A DNA stretch of 64,000 nucleotides from Hirsutella rhossiliensis. Lineage: Eukaryota; Ascomycota; Sordariomycetes; Hypocreales; Ophiocordycipitaceae. Location: NCBI RefSeq assembly GCF_020360975.1, contig NW_025408667.1, positions 10,602,001 to 10,666,000 of the forward strand. The letters are read 5' to 3'. Shown here one piece after another: positions 22,144 through 32,754 of the stretch. Every line of letters begins with the position of its first letter. Positions within the stretch are counted from its first letter, which is position 1. Made by a program: the position numbers and the translations under genes. The notes beneath the pieces are model-generated. The model was not told the DNA's origin. It saw only the letters and a list, made by a program, of their open reading frames with translations, and did no database searches.

Positions 22144-23280
22144 CTAGCGCCGTCCTCTTCGTCGTCGCACGTGGGCCTGACGTCGCGACTCCTCTCCGCG
22201 GGATCCCGCCCCTGGCTTAACATGACGAGGATCTCCTCGATCTCGACCGCGCCCTCGTCGTCCATGGCCCGCTCCGTCGGCGGCACCACCTGCGCGGTCC
22301 GCGTCCTCTCCCGCGCTGACGGCTCGTTTCGCTCCAGGCGCTCGCATACCACCGACGGCACCCCGTGCGGCGGCGCCCCAGCTCTCCATCTCCGCCACGT
22401 CGATCTCGACCTCGCCGTAGAGCGGGTTGTTCTCCTTAAGCCAGACGAGCGCCCTCTCGACCGCCCGCCGCCTTACCGACAGGAGGCCCGACAGGTCGCG
22501 TGGCCCCGGCTTCTCGGCCCCCTGCCACGAGACATGGATCTCGTCCATAACCCGGACTAGCGGGTGCGGGAGCACCTTGGTCACCAGCCCCTGCACGTCA
22601 TTCGGGAATACCGTGATATGGCCCTTGACGTGCCTCGGATACCTCACGCTCTGCCTCTGCCCGCCGGGGATGCTATACCTCGTCACGAAGCCGTAGCACG
22701 AGTTGAGCGAGATCAGCTTCTCCTCGACCGGCGTGAGGCCCTTGAGCTCGTCGGGGTACGCGTGCTCGCAGCCGAGCCGGCCGTGGAGGTGCATGCCAGG
22801 CGAAGCCCTCTCACGCCCGAGGCACCGCGCGCACTCTGCGCATACCGGCACCGCCCGGCCCTCGGGGAAGCAGCTTCGGCACGCGAATAGAGACCGGCCG
22901 CCCTCCGTGACGGGGCTCCGCCATGGCCACCTCTCCCACGCCATTTCCCTTAGCTCCTCTCTTGACCGCTTCCGGTAACATACCTTGCAGGTCAAGACCG
23001 GTAGCGTGCCGGCGTCGTGGAACGCCCGGTAGAACCTCTGCACCGTTCGCACCTGCCTCGCGCGCGGCACCGGCATGCACCACGTCTGCTCGTCTGCGAG
23101 CCTCTCGCCCGCCGCGAACTCCTCCTCGAGGTGCTGCAGTACGCTGGCTGGGTCCTCGGCCTGCAGCTCCCTCCGTCTTGGGGTTTTCTGGCCCACCCGG
23201 ACCCGGGAGCATTTCCCTAAGGCCTGCCCGCCGGGGGTGCGGCCCTTCCTCTTCCGCTCTCCCCCGGGCTGCCGATTCAT
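22144..23280 (-). CDS. Helitron 2 N-terminal transposase region (DUF6570-like)
   Basis: Open frame of 378 codons from ATG 23280 (MNRQPGGERKRKGRTPGGQ), the most complete copy of this region here. It has a basic N-terminus with possible nuclear targeting (GERKRKGR), a cysteine-rich part (CKVCYRKRSR, CRSCFPEG, CAECARCLG), then LTPVEEKLISLNSCYGFVTR, HVKGHITVFPNDVQGLVTKV, HPLVRVMDEIHVSWQG and LLSVRRRAVERALVWLKENN. The last 70 codons drift into an Arg/Gly-rich frame compared with Helitron 1, pointing to a frameshift near 22.38 kb. The cysteine pairs suggest zinc binding. It belongs to one RepHel polypeptide with the downstream segments. Confidence 0.82.
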   Translation of the reverse strand: MNRQPGGERKRKGRTPGGQALGKCSRVRVGQKTPRRRELQAEDPASVLQHLEEEFAAGERLADEQTWCMPVPRARQVRTVQRFYRAFHDAGTLPVLTCKVCYRKRSREELREMAWERWPWRSPVTEGGRSLFACRSCFPEGRAVPVCAECARCLGRERASPGMHLHGRLGCEHAYPDELKGLTPVEEKLISLNSCYGFVTRYSIPGGQRQSVRYPRHVKGHITVFPNDVQGLVTKVLPHPLVRVMDEIHVSWQGAEKPGPRDLSGLLSVRRRAVERALVWLKENNPLYGEVEIDVAEMESWGAAARGAVGGMRAPGAKRAVSAGEDADRAGGAADGAGHGRRGRGRDRGDPRHVKPGAGSRGEESRRQAHVRRRRGRR

Positions 23281-24636
23281 TGTCCTGCCTGCGCCCCGTT
23301 AGCCGTCTTCATGCGCCTTGGCCTCGCTCTGCGACCGTACCGGCTTGTTGGCTGTCCGTGCTTCCGACGCTCGGTCCCGCCTCGGTGGGGGGCGCCGCGT
23401 GGACTCCCGCCCTCAGAACCGGCCGAGCCCGTATGTGCCGCGGCGCCTGCTGGCCTCTAGGCGGGCCGCCCTCGCTCGGCGGCGGTGTGAGACCGGCTGC
23501 GATCGGTGTCGGCCGGGGCTGGATACGCCGCAACGCCTGCTGCCTTGCGTCGGCTTGGTCTCTGCTGCCTCGGTGGTCTTCCCCGCCTGCGCTTCGCGCC
23601 CTCGTCGACACTCGGCTGCGGCGTGGTGTGGCCGTTCCACCCTATTCCCATATCCGCTTCGCCCTGCCTAGGCTGGGCGATGTCGCCGCCGTTGGCAGTC
23701 GCACCTATCGGTCTCCAAGCGTCCCCGCCCGGACCGTCCTCGACCGGCGTCTCCAGGCGCCACGCGGTCCGTGGGCTTCCTGCGCCGGGCTCGCGCCCCC
23801 TGCTCCGCGCGGTCCCCTCCAGCAGCTGACTCCATCGCGATACTGGCTGCCACTACCTTTATAAACCTCTCATCTACCTCGTGCTGCTATGCCCTGACGT
23901 GGAGCCTCGTGAGTCGGACGTCGACGTATACGTCCTTTCCTGGGCTGCTCGTCTTGCGCTTATGTTGCTACTCGGCATGCAGCTTATGCGTAACGGACAC
24001 TTTACATTTACAATGACCTATGTACTCTATATAGAGCTCCGTAGTACGTCTATAAGCATGCTGCTGCTCTTCACATTATACCGGCGCCGACTTTCCATTA
24101 AGCCTACCGGGAACTGCCTGCTGCTATCGCATGCAACGGCCTAGGCCGGTCTTTACATGTAAGTCGCTACGGCACCTTCCTCTTACTCGTGCTTTACATT
24201 CTACGCTCTCCTTGTTATCTGGAGCTATGTCGCTAAGCGCCTTGGTTCGAGGTTAGATGCTTGCATACTGGCTTTTAACCCCATGTCTTAAACGTGTCGC
24301 CAATGAAGCTGCCCTATTCTGTGACAATATGGCTTCCCGTATGTCGGTTGTCTTAAAAAACCCCTCTATCCCTAAGCAGACCGCCTTTTTGCCCTTTTCC
24401 CCTCGCTTCTCATAGCATTCTCTAGACAACGCTCTTTCCATGTTCTCCTAACCGCTAAAATTTTTCCCGTGTTTCCGTTAATATCTATGCTCGTGTTCTG
24501 TAAGGCGGCCCCTGGCCCTTCACTTCCCCGCCGGTTTCTTCCAACGATACAAAAATAGGAAGAGTTCCTGCTCCTATTCTGCCCCGCTTAAACGATTCAA
24601 AACGGCAGCGTCGCTCTTACGCTATACAACCTCGCC
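23281..24636. other. Helitron 2 spacer between divergent genes
   Basis: About 1.35 kb between the transposase start and the accessory gene, the equivalent of 1331-3214 in Helitron 1. Open frames on both strands show no recognisable domain and are not kept between the two copies. Bases 23860-24640 become TA-richer. Confidence 0.5.
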
Positions 24637-25326
24637 ATGTCTTCGTCCCCGTCTTCGGCCGCCTCTCCGCCGCATCTGAAGAGGCCCCTTAGTACTGGCA
24701 AGAGCGTCGACGGTGACATGTCTATGATGTTCTTCGCCCAGCCCGACTGCCCCTCGAGGTTCGCCCACTAAGACGAGCACCGCATCAAGAACCTTAACGC
24801 CGAAGGCTATCGCCCGTGTCTTCCTGCCCGTCCCCTCGTAGCTGCTCCCGGCCGAGTACGCGCCCCTCCGCGCGGAGCCGGATGCCGCCGACCCGGCTGT
24901 CTCTCTTCTTTAGCCTAGGTAAACCTCTCGATTTACGGCCAGCCGGTCGTCGACCCCGACCGGTCCGAGCATCGGTTCTTCGTTAACAGCCACGTCCACT
25001 CCCATGCCCTCCCCTGGGGGGTTCGAGTGCCGCGACGGTCTCCACGCCGGCCCGGGCGATACCGTCGTCTACAATTCCCACGCTCGTCGTCCGCGACCAT
25101 GGCTACCATCCATGCCCCCCGCCCTGTATGCGTCTCCTCCCCTGCCGCGTCGCTGACTTCTCCTTCTGGCGTCCTCCCGCGCTCCTTGGCCTCCCGACGG
25201 CCACTTCCCCTCGGCCCCTCCCGTCGTCTCCTTCCACGGCGTCGTCGCCGGCGCCGGCCTCTCCCTCTTGCGACGGGACCTCCAGCCCGGTCTCGACGCC
25301 GTCCGTCTCCGCTGCCGGCCGGGTAG
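24637..25326 (+). pseudogene. Helitron accessory gene, copy B, decayed
   Basis: Starts ATG 24637 (MSSSPSSAASPPHLKRPL) and parallels copy A: SMMFFAQPDCPSRFAH, then an in-frame stop where copy A has HQDEH, further frame changes, and INLSIYGQPVVD-like sequence near 24.93 kb. After 25.16 kb it matches copy A from 3725 on (GVLPRSLA, VSFHGVVAGAG). The central TGKVAG...PDSW domain of copy A is absent, because the gene is cut short about 10 bp before the terminal motif at 25338. Two copies at the same relative place, on the strand opposite the transposase, show that the gene is part of this Helitron family. Confidence 0.7.
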
Positions 25327-25337
25327 TCGACCGTGTC

Positions 25338-25412
25338 TTCGTTCCTCAAGGCTTTTGTGCGCAACCCAGGGGGTTGCCTTACCTCGTATGGTTTATTCTC
25401 ATATGGTGAACT
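25338..25412. repeat. Helitron junction C: terminal motif, hairpin and palindrome
   Basis: TTCGTTCCTCAAGGC at 25338-25352, identical to junction B, then hairpin GCAACCC/GGGTTGC at 25361-25377 and the shared tail CCTTACC...GTATGGTTTA. A further inverted pair, TATGGTTTA and TAAACCATA, follows. This is the 5' end of Helitron 2 joined to what looks like the 3' tip of a further Helitron, of which only some tens of bases remain before the hAT sequence. Confidence 0.65.
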
Positions 25413-25443
25413 AAACCATATATTGCCCATACAAGAAATGACG

Positions 25444-26300
25444 TCATTGGTCCATATCTTCCGCGTCCAAGGAGGTGCTATTAATACATTCTTCTGCTGA
25501 CGCGGACTCGTATTGTTCGACCTCCTCTATTCGTAGCCCTGCCGTAATGCCGTTGCAAATCCAACTTTTCAAGCACTCTCCTCTCTCGACTGTCGATGCT
25601 CCGAGGAGCATTCGATCCCAAGAGATAGTACGCCTTGCGCCCGAGAATGTGCGTTCCGGATCCGCAGACATGGCAGGTATTGAGAGTATGTCTATCGCCA
25701 TCTTAGACAAGCGAGGGAAACGCTCACGTTGCTCATCGCGATGCCACCAGGCAAGTGGTGAACCGTCGATCTGGATAGGCGACTGCGATGTGAAGGCTTC
25801 GTACTCGTCTGTATCTGGTTCCTTGCCTATGACGTCGAGCTCCTGTGCGAGTAAGTCATACTCGTCCTGCTGCAGTACTGATACTTTGGAAGGCGTAACA
25901 GAAATTGTCGGGAGGTTCATGTACTCTTCTTCCCAGAGCTGCCTTACTGCGTCAAAAGTATTTTTGTGCCATGACTTGGGCCAGTTTTTCTCTATATAGA
26001 CGGGTGGAGAACCAGGGCTGCATCGTATGCCGGGGTCTCGTCGGAAAGCCGATAATATTTGTCGAAAACGTGCCAGCTGGTCAGCACTGGGCCGAGAAGT
26101 TGTTGATTCAGCTTGTATTTCTCGAAAGCTTGCTGGTAGTGCTTATGGAGGACATCCATCGTGAACAGTGTGCGATCCAGCGTTGAACGATAAGCTTCGG
26201 TAAGGAGTGTTATTCTCCAGAATGGCTGCAAGAAGTTTCTTATATCTCGGAGGGTTTGCCAATCTCGAGGTGCCAGGTAGTCATTGACAAGGGTCTCGTA
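25444..26300 (-). pseudogene. hAT transposase C-terminal fragment (hAT-a)
   Basis: Read from 26300 down: WQTLRDIRNFLQPFWRIT, TLDRTLFTMDVLHKHY, YRLSDETPAYDAALVLHPS, then after a stop and frame change the hAT dimerisation block (SPLAWWHRDEQRERFPRLSK, MAIDILSIPAMSADPERTFS, RRTISWDRM). This block is the conserved C-terminus of hAT transposases. The N-terminal and first catalytic parts are missing: the sequence changes to copia-2 at about 26302. It is a relic. Confidence 0.88.
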
Positions 26301-26302
26301 AT

Positions 26303-27295
26303 TATTCAGGTGACGCCTACGATATCCTAGATGATAAGATCCGTTACTTTCTCGATGCCTGCCTCACAGCTAGCATCAAACCGTCACAATTCCACGCTTT
26401 GTTCTCAAATATCCTCACGAAGAGAGCAAAGAACTTCTTCGTGCATCAAGCCAGCCGCGATTCAACGTTCGCGGAGATGTATCAGAAGATGAAGCAGCAC
26501 TTTGATACGGAAGTCAATAAGCAACAGTATCACACTGACTGGACCTCGATCAATTTCACACAGCTTCGGAAGGAATCTCCCGAGAAGCCTCTCTGTGAAA
26601 TCCTCCAGGCTCTTCTTGACAAATTGCAGCTATGCCAGAGAGCTCTTGGGAATAGCTATGGAGGCGAAGACCAGCTAATTTCAACGACAATTCGAGCATG
26701 CCGTGGCGTGCCTGAATTAGAATTCGCCCTCTTCGTGCCGGCTAAGACCTTCGAGGGACTATCTTCACAGCTAAGATCGTCACTCACAACCGTCAGCCAA
26801 AGACAGCCCGGACAGCCCAGTCAATATCTTCAAGATCAAGACCAATTCTTTACTGACCGCCGCTATCAGCACCCCGCTGACAAAAGGAAGAAGTGGACGA
26901 AGCGCTGCTACGTCTGCGGCAAAGAAGGCTGTTTTTCAACGAAGCATCCGGATGACGAGAGAAAGAGGGCCAAGGAAAGATATCTTCGAGAACGAGGATT
27001 TCACGGCCAGAAGTCATCTTCCCGTCCATTTACTACGTTCCTTGCCGATTACGAAGGGGACCCAGATGAAGATCAGACCTCTGATTCTGCTGACGATGAC
27101 TCTGACGATCAAAGCGATAGCTTCTTTGCAGCTGCCTTCCTATCTAATAGAGCTTTTCGCCACCGCATTCACACCGTCGAGGGAGAATCGATATGCGAGG
27201 AATCACAGCATTTCTTGCTCGATCGCTACAACCGGACCTCTTTCCAGGGATCCTGCCTGACACGGGTGCAGCGAAGATATCTACAGCTGGGATCG
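26303..27295 (+). pseudogene. Copia-2 gag, 5'-truncated
   Basis: Opens within gag (AYDILDDKIRYFLDA) directly at the hAT-a edge, with no LTR or leader. It continues in one frame: FAEMYQKMKQHFDTEVNKQQ, ILQALLDKLQLCQRALGN, TIRACRGVPELEFALF, zinc knuckle CYVCGKEGCFSTKHP, RYLRERGFHG and an acidic stretch (DEDQTSDSADDDSDD). Frame is kept for about 300 codons, better than copia-1. It is close to copia-3 gag (50441-51553), but a separate family member. The frame shifts near 27.23 kb just before the protease. Confidence 0.88.
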
Positions 27296-28961
27296 ACCAA
27301 TTCCGCGCGCTCCAACGAGAGATGCCGACGGTCCAGCTACGGAAGAATGCGACGATCGCAACGGTCAGATTCGGTGGAAACGAGCCGACGAACACGATCG
27401 GGATCACAACAGTCATTACCCCGATTGGAGAAGTCGTTTTCCACGTTATCAATATGTCAACGCCCTTCTTGCTATGCCTCAAGGATATGGACCGTCTCGG
27501 TGCCTATCTCAACAACGTCACGAACGAATTGATCTGCGGCGATAAGAGGATTCCGATCGTACGCAAATGGGGTCATCCGTGGTTCTTCCTACGGAAGGAT
27601 GAAGCCGCTATTGCCTTCCTATCCGAAGCCGAGCTTCGGCGCCTACACACTCGCTTTGGCCACCCGTCAGTACACAAGCTACAAGCTACTGACAAGCGCT
27701 GGGCATGATGTTGAATTCGAAGCAATCGCGATGATCCGAAAATTCTGTCATTTTGCCAGATCAAGGCAGACGCACCGCGCAGGTTCAAATTCACGTTAAA
27801 GGATAACTGCGATTTCAACTACGAATTGATCGTCGATGTAATGCATCTTGACAGCCGGCCAGTCCTTCATGCCGTTGACCTAGCAACCTCTTTCCAAGCC
27901 GGACGATTTCTTCAGAATATATCGGCTAAAGAGACGTGGGAAGCACTCAAATTGTGTTGGATTGACACATACCTAGGCCCTCCAGATGTTATCACGCACG
28001 ACGCTGGTACGAATTTTGCCTCCTCTGAGTTCCAAGCAGAAGCGAAGCTGCTAGGAATAACCTGTCACCAAGTGCCCGTCGAAGCCCACTGGTCAATTGG
28101 CAAGGTGGAGAGATATCACGCCCCGATTCGAAGGGCATACGAGATCTTGAAAGCCGAGCTAAAAACAGCATCAGCTGAGTCGTTGCTTCAAATGGCCTTC
28201 AAATCCGTCAATGATACCGCCGGACCTGACGGTCTAGTGCCCACACTACTAGCCTCTTAGTCTTTGGTGCCTACCCTCGGATAACGATGGATTCGCCGCC
28301 TTCTGCTTCCGCGATCACACGTGCGAAAGCCGTGACGAAAGCTATGGCAGAGCTACGCAAGCTTGTAGCTAAAAGGAAGGTCAATGACGCCCTCAATGCC
28401 CGTAATGGGCCCAACACGATTGAGAAGATGCCACTATCATTGCCGCTTGGTAGTGAAGTTCGAGTATTTCGTGAGAAAGGAGGATGGAAAGGCCCATACA
28501 AGGTCCTAGCTGTGACAGACACAGAGGTCACAGTTGAGCTAGACAACGGGCCAGCTAAATTTCGCAGCACGGCTGTCCAGCCCTACTTTCGCCACCCGGA
28601 TTCGCAGCAGCAACGAAGTCACGATGTTCTACAGCAGCCACACGCTGACAATCAGACTGCTGACAATCAGGCTGATAGCATCAACGTTGAGACCGAAGTG
28701 CCTAAGCCATTCGAATATCCCGAGCCGGAGAGACCACGCAGACGCGGCAGACCAAGAAAAGTCCCTCGAGATCAGCAGCAATACGATACCCAGGGTGGTT
28801 TTCCATACATGGAAAGGCCTGCAATCGATAATCGGTATCGGCCCCACATTTATTGCAAGTATTGCAATACACCTTTCCATACTTGGTCCGTGCACGACGA
28901 CAAAATGTCACTGAAGACACCTTCGACAAGATGGACAAATTCACACCATATGGTGAATTAA
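27193..28961 (+). pseudogene. Copia-2 protease-integrase fragment, 3'-truncated
   Basis: Protease site PDTGAAKISTAGIDQFR (about 27257), then PFLLCLKDMDRLGAYLNNVT. The pre-integrase zinc region is RRLHTRFGHPS and FCQIKADAPRRF. The integrase core carries DVITHDAGTNFASSEFQ, VPVEAHWSIGKVERYHAP and VNDTAGPDGLVPTLL. A stop at 28258 is followed by FGAYPRITMDSPP and a chromatin-proximal tail (GSEVRVFREKGGWKGPYKV, RRRGRPRKVPRDQ). Reverse transcriptase, RNase H and LTRs are absent. After about 28800 the frame runs into unrelated sequence with a Cys pair (YCKYCNTPF), possibly a BED-type finger piece of a hAT. Confidence 0.85.
28800..28815. repeat. Short palindrome TTTCCAT/ATGGAAA
   Basis: TTTCCAT AC ATGGAAA at the point where copia-2 homology stops. 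A longer hairpin of the same core lies at 30522-30543, on the far side of hAT-b. Bases 28810-28890 also contain the inverted pair TGGAAAGG and CCTTTCCA. Confidence 0.6.
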
Positions 28962-29184
28962 AAATACGAAGTAATTGATTGAGCTCAATGATAATGTCCA
29001 AAAGAGAGGGTAGGCAAATCTTACGTGTTTTGTTCCAAAACGAGGAGGGAAATCAGACGGGAATTTGCACGAATTCTCACGCCACGGTCACGCCACCGCC
29101 CCTTCCCTCTTCAAGACATTGTTCTTCACCCAATGCTTCAACCAATTCTCCTTTTCAATTTGGTCCGCATCCAATTGTGCCCTT

Positions 29185-29824
29185 TCCCAGGAGATCGTAC
29201 GACGAGCCCTGAAAACACCCGTTCCGGCTCGTCGCTCATCGCTGGCATTGATAGGATGTCTATTGCCATTCGTGATAACTTCGGCCGTCGGTTCCTATGT
29301 CGCTCTTGAAGCCACCATGATAAAGCAGTTGTTGGCGCAATCTCATATGGATCACCTGAGATGTAATCTTCATACTCGTCTTGACTTGTAGGTCGAGCAC
29401 AATTCTGCAGATTTCTTGAAATACGATCAAATGCATCAAGGCCATTGTCTTCTTCTTCGTCCAGTACATGATACGAAATTGTACCGTCGTTTGTATTTCG
29501 GTAAGAGTAGCAAAGGTCTTTGACCCGTTTGAAAGCAGTTTTATGCCACTTCTTCTAATTTGAGTGGATGTACATCGTGCGATAGCTTGGATGAAGGACC
29601 AAAGAAGCGGCGTAATAGGGCGAATTCTCTTTATTGATAATTTCTTGGTCAAGGTAGCCTTTGAAGACACGGCCCAGATCCCACGCTTGCCCGTAGAGTT
29701 GATCAAATCCTTCGATGATGGACGGTTGAAGAGGAGATAAATTCTCTGCGACGTTGATGTCATACTTTCTTGCCCTCGGGGTGTTTTCGAAAGCTGGCGG
29801 TGACAGAAGTACTGTAGGGATCAT
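29185..29824 (-). pseudogene. hAT transposase C-terminal fragment (hAT-b)
   Basis: Same family region as hAT-a: AENLSPLQPSIIEGFDQLYG, ENSPYYAASLVLHPSYRT, an in-frame stop, KKWHKTAFKRVKDLCYSYRN, YEDYISGDPYEIAP and LSWWLQERHRNRRPKLSR, then MAIDILSMPAMSDEPERVFS, the dimerisation block. It begins mid-protein, has at least one stop, and lacks the first catalytic regions. hAT-a and hAT-b flank copia-2, but both are C-termini, so they are two copies rather than one split gene. Confidence 0.86.
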
Positions 29825-29990
29825 TCTGGGGACAATAAAGATAATATATGAGGCGGTTCCTGCCTTTGAACTCCGCTTCCCCTAACCCTTTTACTACCGG
29901 TACATTACTGCCAGATGAGCATGTTTTCATGATCCAAAAGCAGGTTTTCTCTTGTCTTGGGAGATATAGACGCGAATGAATCCGAAGCAA

Positions 29991-30555
29991 TGGATTCAGA
30001 ATCGAAGAAACATAACTAACACAGGCTCAGAATCCATTGTCGCCAGGTGATAATGGTATGCTGTGGGTTGGTGGTGAGGCTGATTTTGTGGATGTGCGGA
30101 TTTGTAGCGGGGGTTCCAGGCCCACAGCCCCTGTAGGTAGCCCCCTGTAGGAACCCTTGTTAGTGGCGTGGTTCAGCCAATAGTATGGAAATACATGGAT
30201 CCATATCCATACCTATTCCATGCCATTCATGGAAAGTGTTGGTAGGTCTCGTGCACGTAACAAACAGGGTATACCGGTGTGTCGTGTTATGCAATGAGGA
30301 TTGATTCTCTATCTAGGGAGGCGAGGCCAGCGTGGAGAAAAGGGGGCACGCTGTCCTCAGCCGTACACGTGACCATAAGGTTCATGTGCCGATCATGTGA
30401 TCAGAGACGGATGCATACAAAGGATGAGTACCATTCCCACACTGGCAACTTTTCTTTTGCTGTGAGAAGCACAGCAACAACTTGCGTGTGTTCAAATGAA
30501 GGGATACCCACAGAAAGAGTATTTCCATATTTAGATATGGAAAACCACCCTGCTT
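29991..30555. other. Gene-free segment with a hairpin
   Basis: No supported gene. It contains ATGGAAA/TTTCCAT-type words near 30184-30240 and a perfect 9-bp hairpin TTTCCATAT-TTAG-ATATGGAAA at 30522-30543, just before the LTR at 30556. Confidence 0.5.
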
Positions 30556-30790
30556 GTAAGAGGCTGACCCGGAGTTTATTCAACAAGCAGGTGCCTAGGT
30601 GTTGTCTATCTAGAGCTAAGGAGGAAAGGAAGCTGAACTTGGGGCTTCGCCTCGAATTCGAGCTTATATCGACTCTTATAGAATGTTCTCGCAGCTCCGG
30701 GCCCGCGGAGCGGGGCCGGAGCTGCCACGCGAGCATGATCCACCGGACCCGGTACAACCGGGTCCACCAAGCCGGGCACAGCCCGTGACA
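30556..30790 (-). repeat. Diverged solo LTR of the gypsy-1 family
   Basis: 235 bp running TGTAAGAGGC...GCCCGTGACA on plus, so TGTCACGGGCTGTGCCCGG on minus, matching the gypsy-1 LTR start. Shared internal words include GTTTATTCAACAAGCAGGTG and CACCGGACCCGGTACAACC. No internal element is attached. Flanking 5-mers (CTGCT and GTGGT) do not match, so the TSD has decayed or the LTR took part in a rearrangement. Confidence 0.82.
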
Positions 30791-31083
30791 GTGGTCTTTG
30801 TTAGTTGGATTGTGTACTACGATATTCAAGGTACGCAATGCGCCCGCAGAGTTCGAGCATATTGCGATGCGTACGGAATAGCGATAGTAAACAGCAACAA
30901 AGAACGAATATATTCCTTTACTGATATAGGTGTAGTTCGATCACCATCCGTTTCGTATGCACCAACTCCAGGCATGCTCACCCCAGTCTTGACTGACCTT
31001 ACATTAAATAGCACATGCTATAACAGTGGATTGCAATTGAGCACATTAAAGTGCAGACACCTCAATTATTTAATGGTACGGTC
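30791..31083. other. Segment without a supported gene
   Basis: 293 bp between the LTR and the stop of the DUF3435 gene. It likely contains the 3' untranslated part of that gene. Confidence 0.4.
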
Positions 31084-32482
31084 CTACCGTCGGGTGGGCC
31101 GAAGGGCAACACCATGCACCCTGGCGACGTGATTCCGAAAATGATCAAGACTGTGCAGCTTGATGTCCGCCTCTCTGCACTTCGGGTGCATACAGCCTAT
31201 GAAGCCATCGCGTTCCATCTGTTCCATTGTGACAAGATGTTCGCGGCCAAAATGATCATTCATCACAGCCGGCCGACAATAGGAAAATGTTCTCTCCTCC
31301 ACAGTCATTGATTCATCGCCGATGCAACGGGGACACTGTGCCTTGCCCATGAGCAGCGGGAAACGGTCGGGCTCCGATGATTCACCCTGCGAAGAACAGG
31401 CGACGCTACTATGTACCTTATTGACGATGCGCCTTCGTTTGACTGTTTCTCGCTTCCCAATAAGAGAAGTCATGAGCTCAGCAACCTCAATGCGCAGCCG
31501 CAAGAAGCCATCGAAGTCCAGATCATCTGCTTGTTGACAAAGCAGTTTTGCCAGCCGTGCGCGCTCCGGTATGTGAAGGTCGATCACTGGTGCTGAATAA
31601 ACTTCCTCGACTTGATGGTCATCGTTGGCAAGCTGTCGCTCAATCTCCCATGTGGGACGATGGTAGAAGTAGTATTGCCGATAGTACTCTCGAATACTCT
31701 TTTCACGCTGCGCCTTCTTCATTCGGATTGTCTTCGTAAGCTCTCGCACCTTATCTTCATGTTTAGTACCTCGAATTCGGTAGCGCCCGTTCTTAAACTT
31801 GTCCCTCTGAGCCTCCAGTTCCGAGATCTCTGGATCGGGTTCTAGACTTTGCCAGACCTCGTCAGGCACCATGTTCTGCCTCGCTTCTGGGTCACGCGTC
31901 AAGCTCATGTGCGTGAATAGATCGATCAAACAGTCATCTGTCGGCTCGCCGGCGACGACTCTCTCGAGGTGAAATTCAACTTTTTCGTTGATGTAGGCGC
32001 CATTGAAAGTGGCCCATCTCGGGTCGTGGCGCATCATCTGGTCGCGCACTGCGTCAGATGCGTTGCCTGCAAACGAATGTTCCCTCATTAGAGCCTGTTC
32101 AAGGTTATTGTAACAACAGAATACGCACCATCCGCCGCGTTAGCGGCTCCTCTGCGGAATGCCTTCGGTCCCAGCGCTTTCTCAAACCCAGCGTCAAGAG
32201 TCTGTCGCTCCATATCGTCGTTCAACTTGTGATACGGCAGAGGCTTCCCATCCGAAACAGCTGAGCCATCGAACCCGCGAAATATGGGTCGTTTCAGCCA
32301 CTCTTGTTTCCAACGCAGTGGCGTGCACATGCCTGATCCGCGGTTTCGGAGCCGAAAGACACTCGTTGCAGTGGTCAGGCTTGGCGCATCAAAGGCTTGA
32401 TCGCTAATAGCAAGGCTAACGACGACAGTGATGATACAAAACATAAGTCTTCTCGTACCAGTGAAGAAGAAGATGGTCCTGC
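31084..32482 (-). CDS. DUF3435 tyrosine recombinase (captain-like), 3' exons
   Basis: The C-terminal half of the gene that starts at 39003. Exon 4 (32479-32129) reads QAFDAPSLTTATSVFRL, CTPLRWKQEWLKRPIFRGF and the recombinase block ALGPKAFRRGAANAADG. An intron (32067-32128, GTGCGT...TTTGCAG) joins it to exon 5, which continues NASDAVRDQMMRHDPRWATF, NGAYINEKVEFHLE, SLTRDPEARQNMVPDEVW, IREYYRQYYFYHRPTWEIE and two Cys/His clusters (CPRCIGD, CMHPKCREADIKLHSLDHF) ending at 31084. Across these exons the frame is unbroken, unusual for this window. The Arg of the RRGAAN box and the following His and Tyr candidates fit the R-H-R-Y catalytic set of tyrosine recombinases. The family includes the captains that mobilise Starship elements; I infer membership from motifs only. 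Confidence 0.85.
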
Positions 32483-32706
32483 TGTCACGGGCTGTGCCCG
32501 GCTGGTGGACCCGGTTGTACCGGGTCCGGTGGGTCGTGCTCCGGTGGCAACACCGCGGACCCAGAAGCTGCGAGAACATTCCGAGAAGGGCAATATAGCT
32601 CGCACTCGAGGCTACGCCTCGAGTTCAGCTTCTTTTCCTCCTTAGCTCTAGATAGACAACACCTAGGCACCTGCTTGTTGAATAAACTCCGGGCCAGCCT
32701 TTCACA
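32483..32706 (+). repeat. Gypsy-1 5' LTR
   Basis: 224 bp. It differs from the 234-bp 3' LTR mainly by a small deletion near 32555 (GGCCCGCTC missing) and single-base indels, so the insertion looks young. Confidence 0.93.
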
Positions 32707-32754
32707 TATCTAGAGCTCCTTCTAAATACCGCAAGCTGCAGACTGCTCGTCAGG

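Larger units (their letters stand above)
16889..25360 (-). mobile_element. Helitron 2, near full length
   Basis: About 8.5 kb between junction B (3' end) and junction C (5' end). The transposase is read from 23280 down to 17294 in the order N-terminal DUF6570-like region, Helitron_like_N/HUH nuclease, PIF1 helicase. An opposite-strand accessory gene lies at the 5' side. Frameshifts cut the reading frame, but no large piece of the RepHel protein is missing. Confidence 0.85.

Noticed and set aside
29260..29763. 167-codon minus frame over hAT-b
   Set aside because: The hAT motifs are in the neighbouring frame with a stop; this one has no domain content.
25444..29824. A single hAT element split by copia-2
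   Set aside because: Both hAT pieces are the same C-terminal domain, so they are two copies; no matching target duplication around copia-2.
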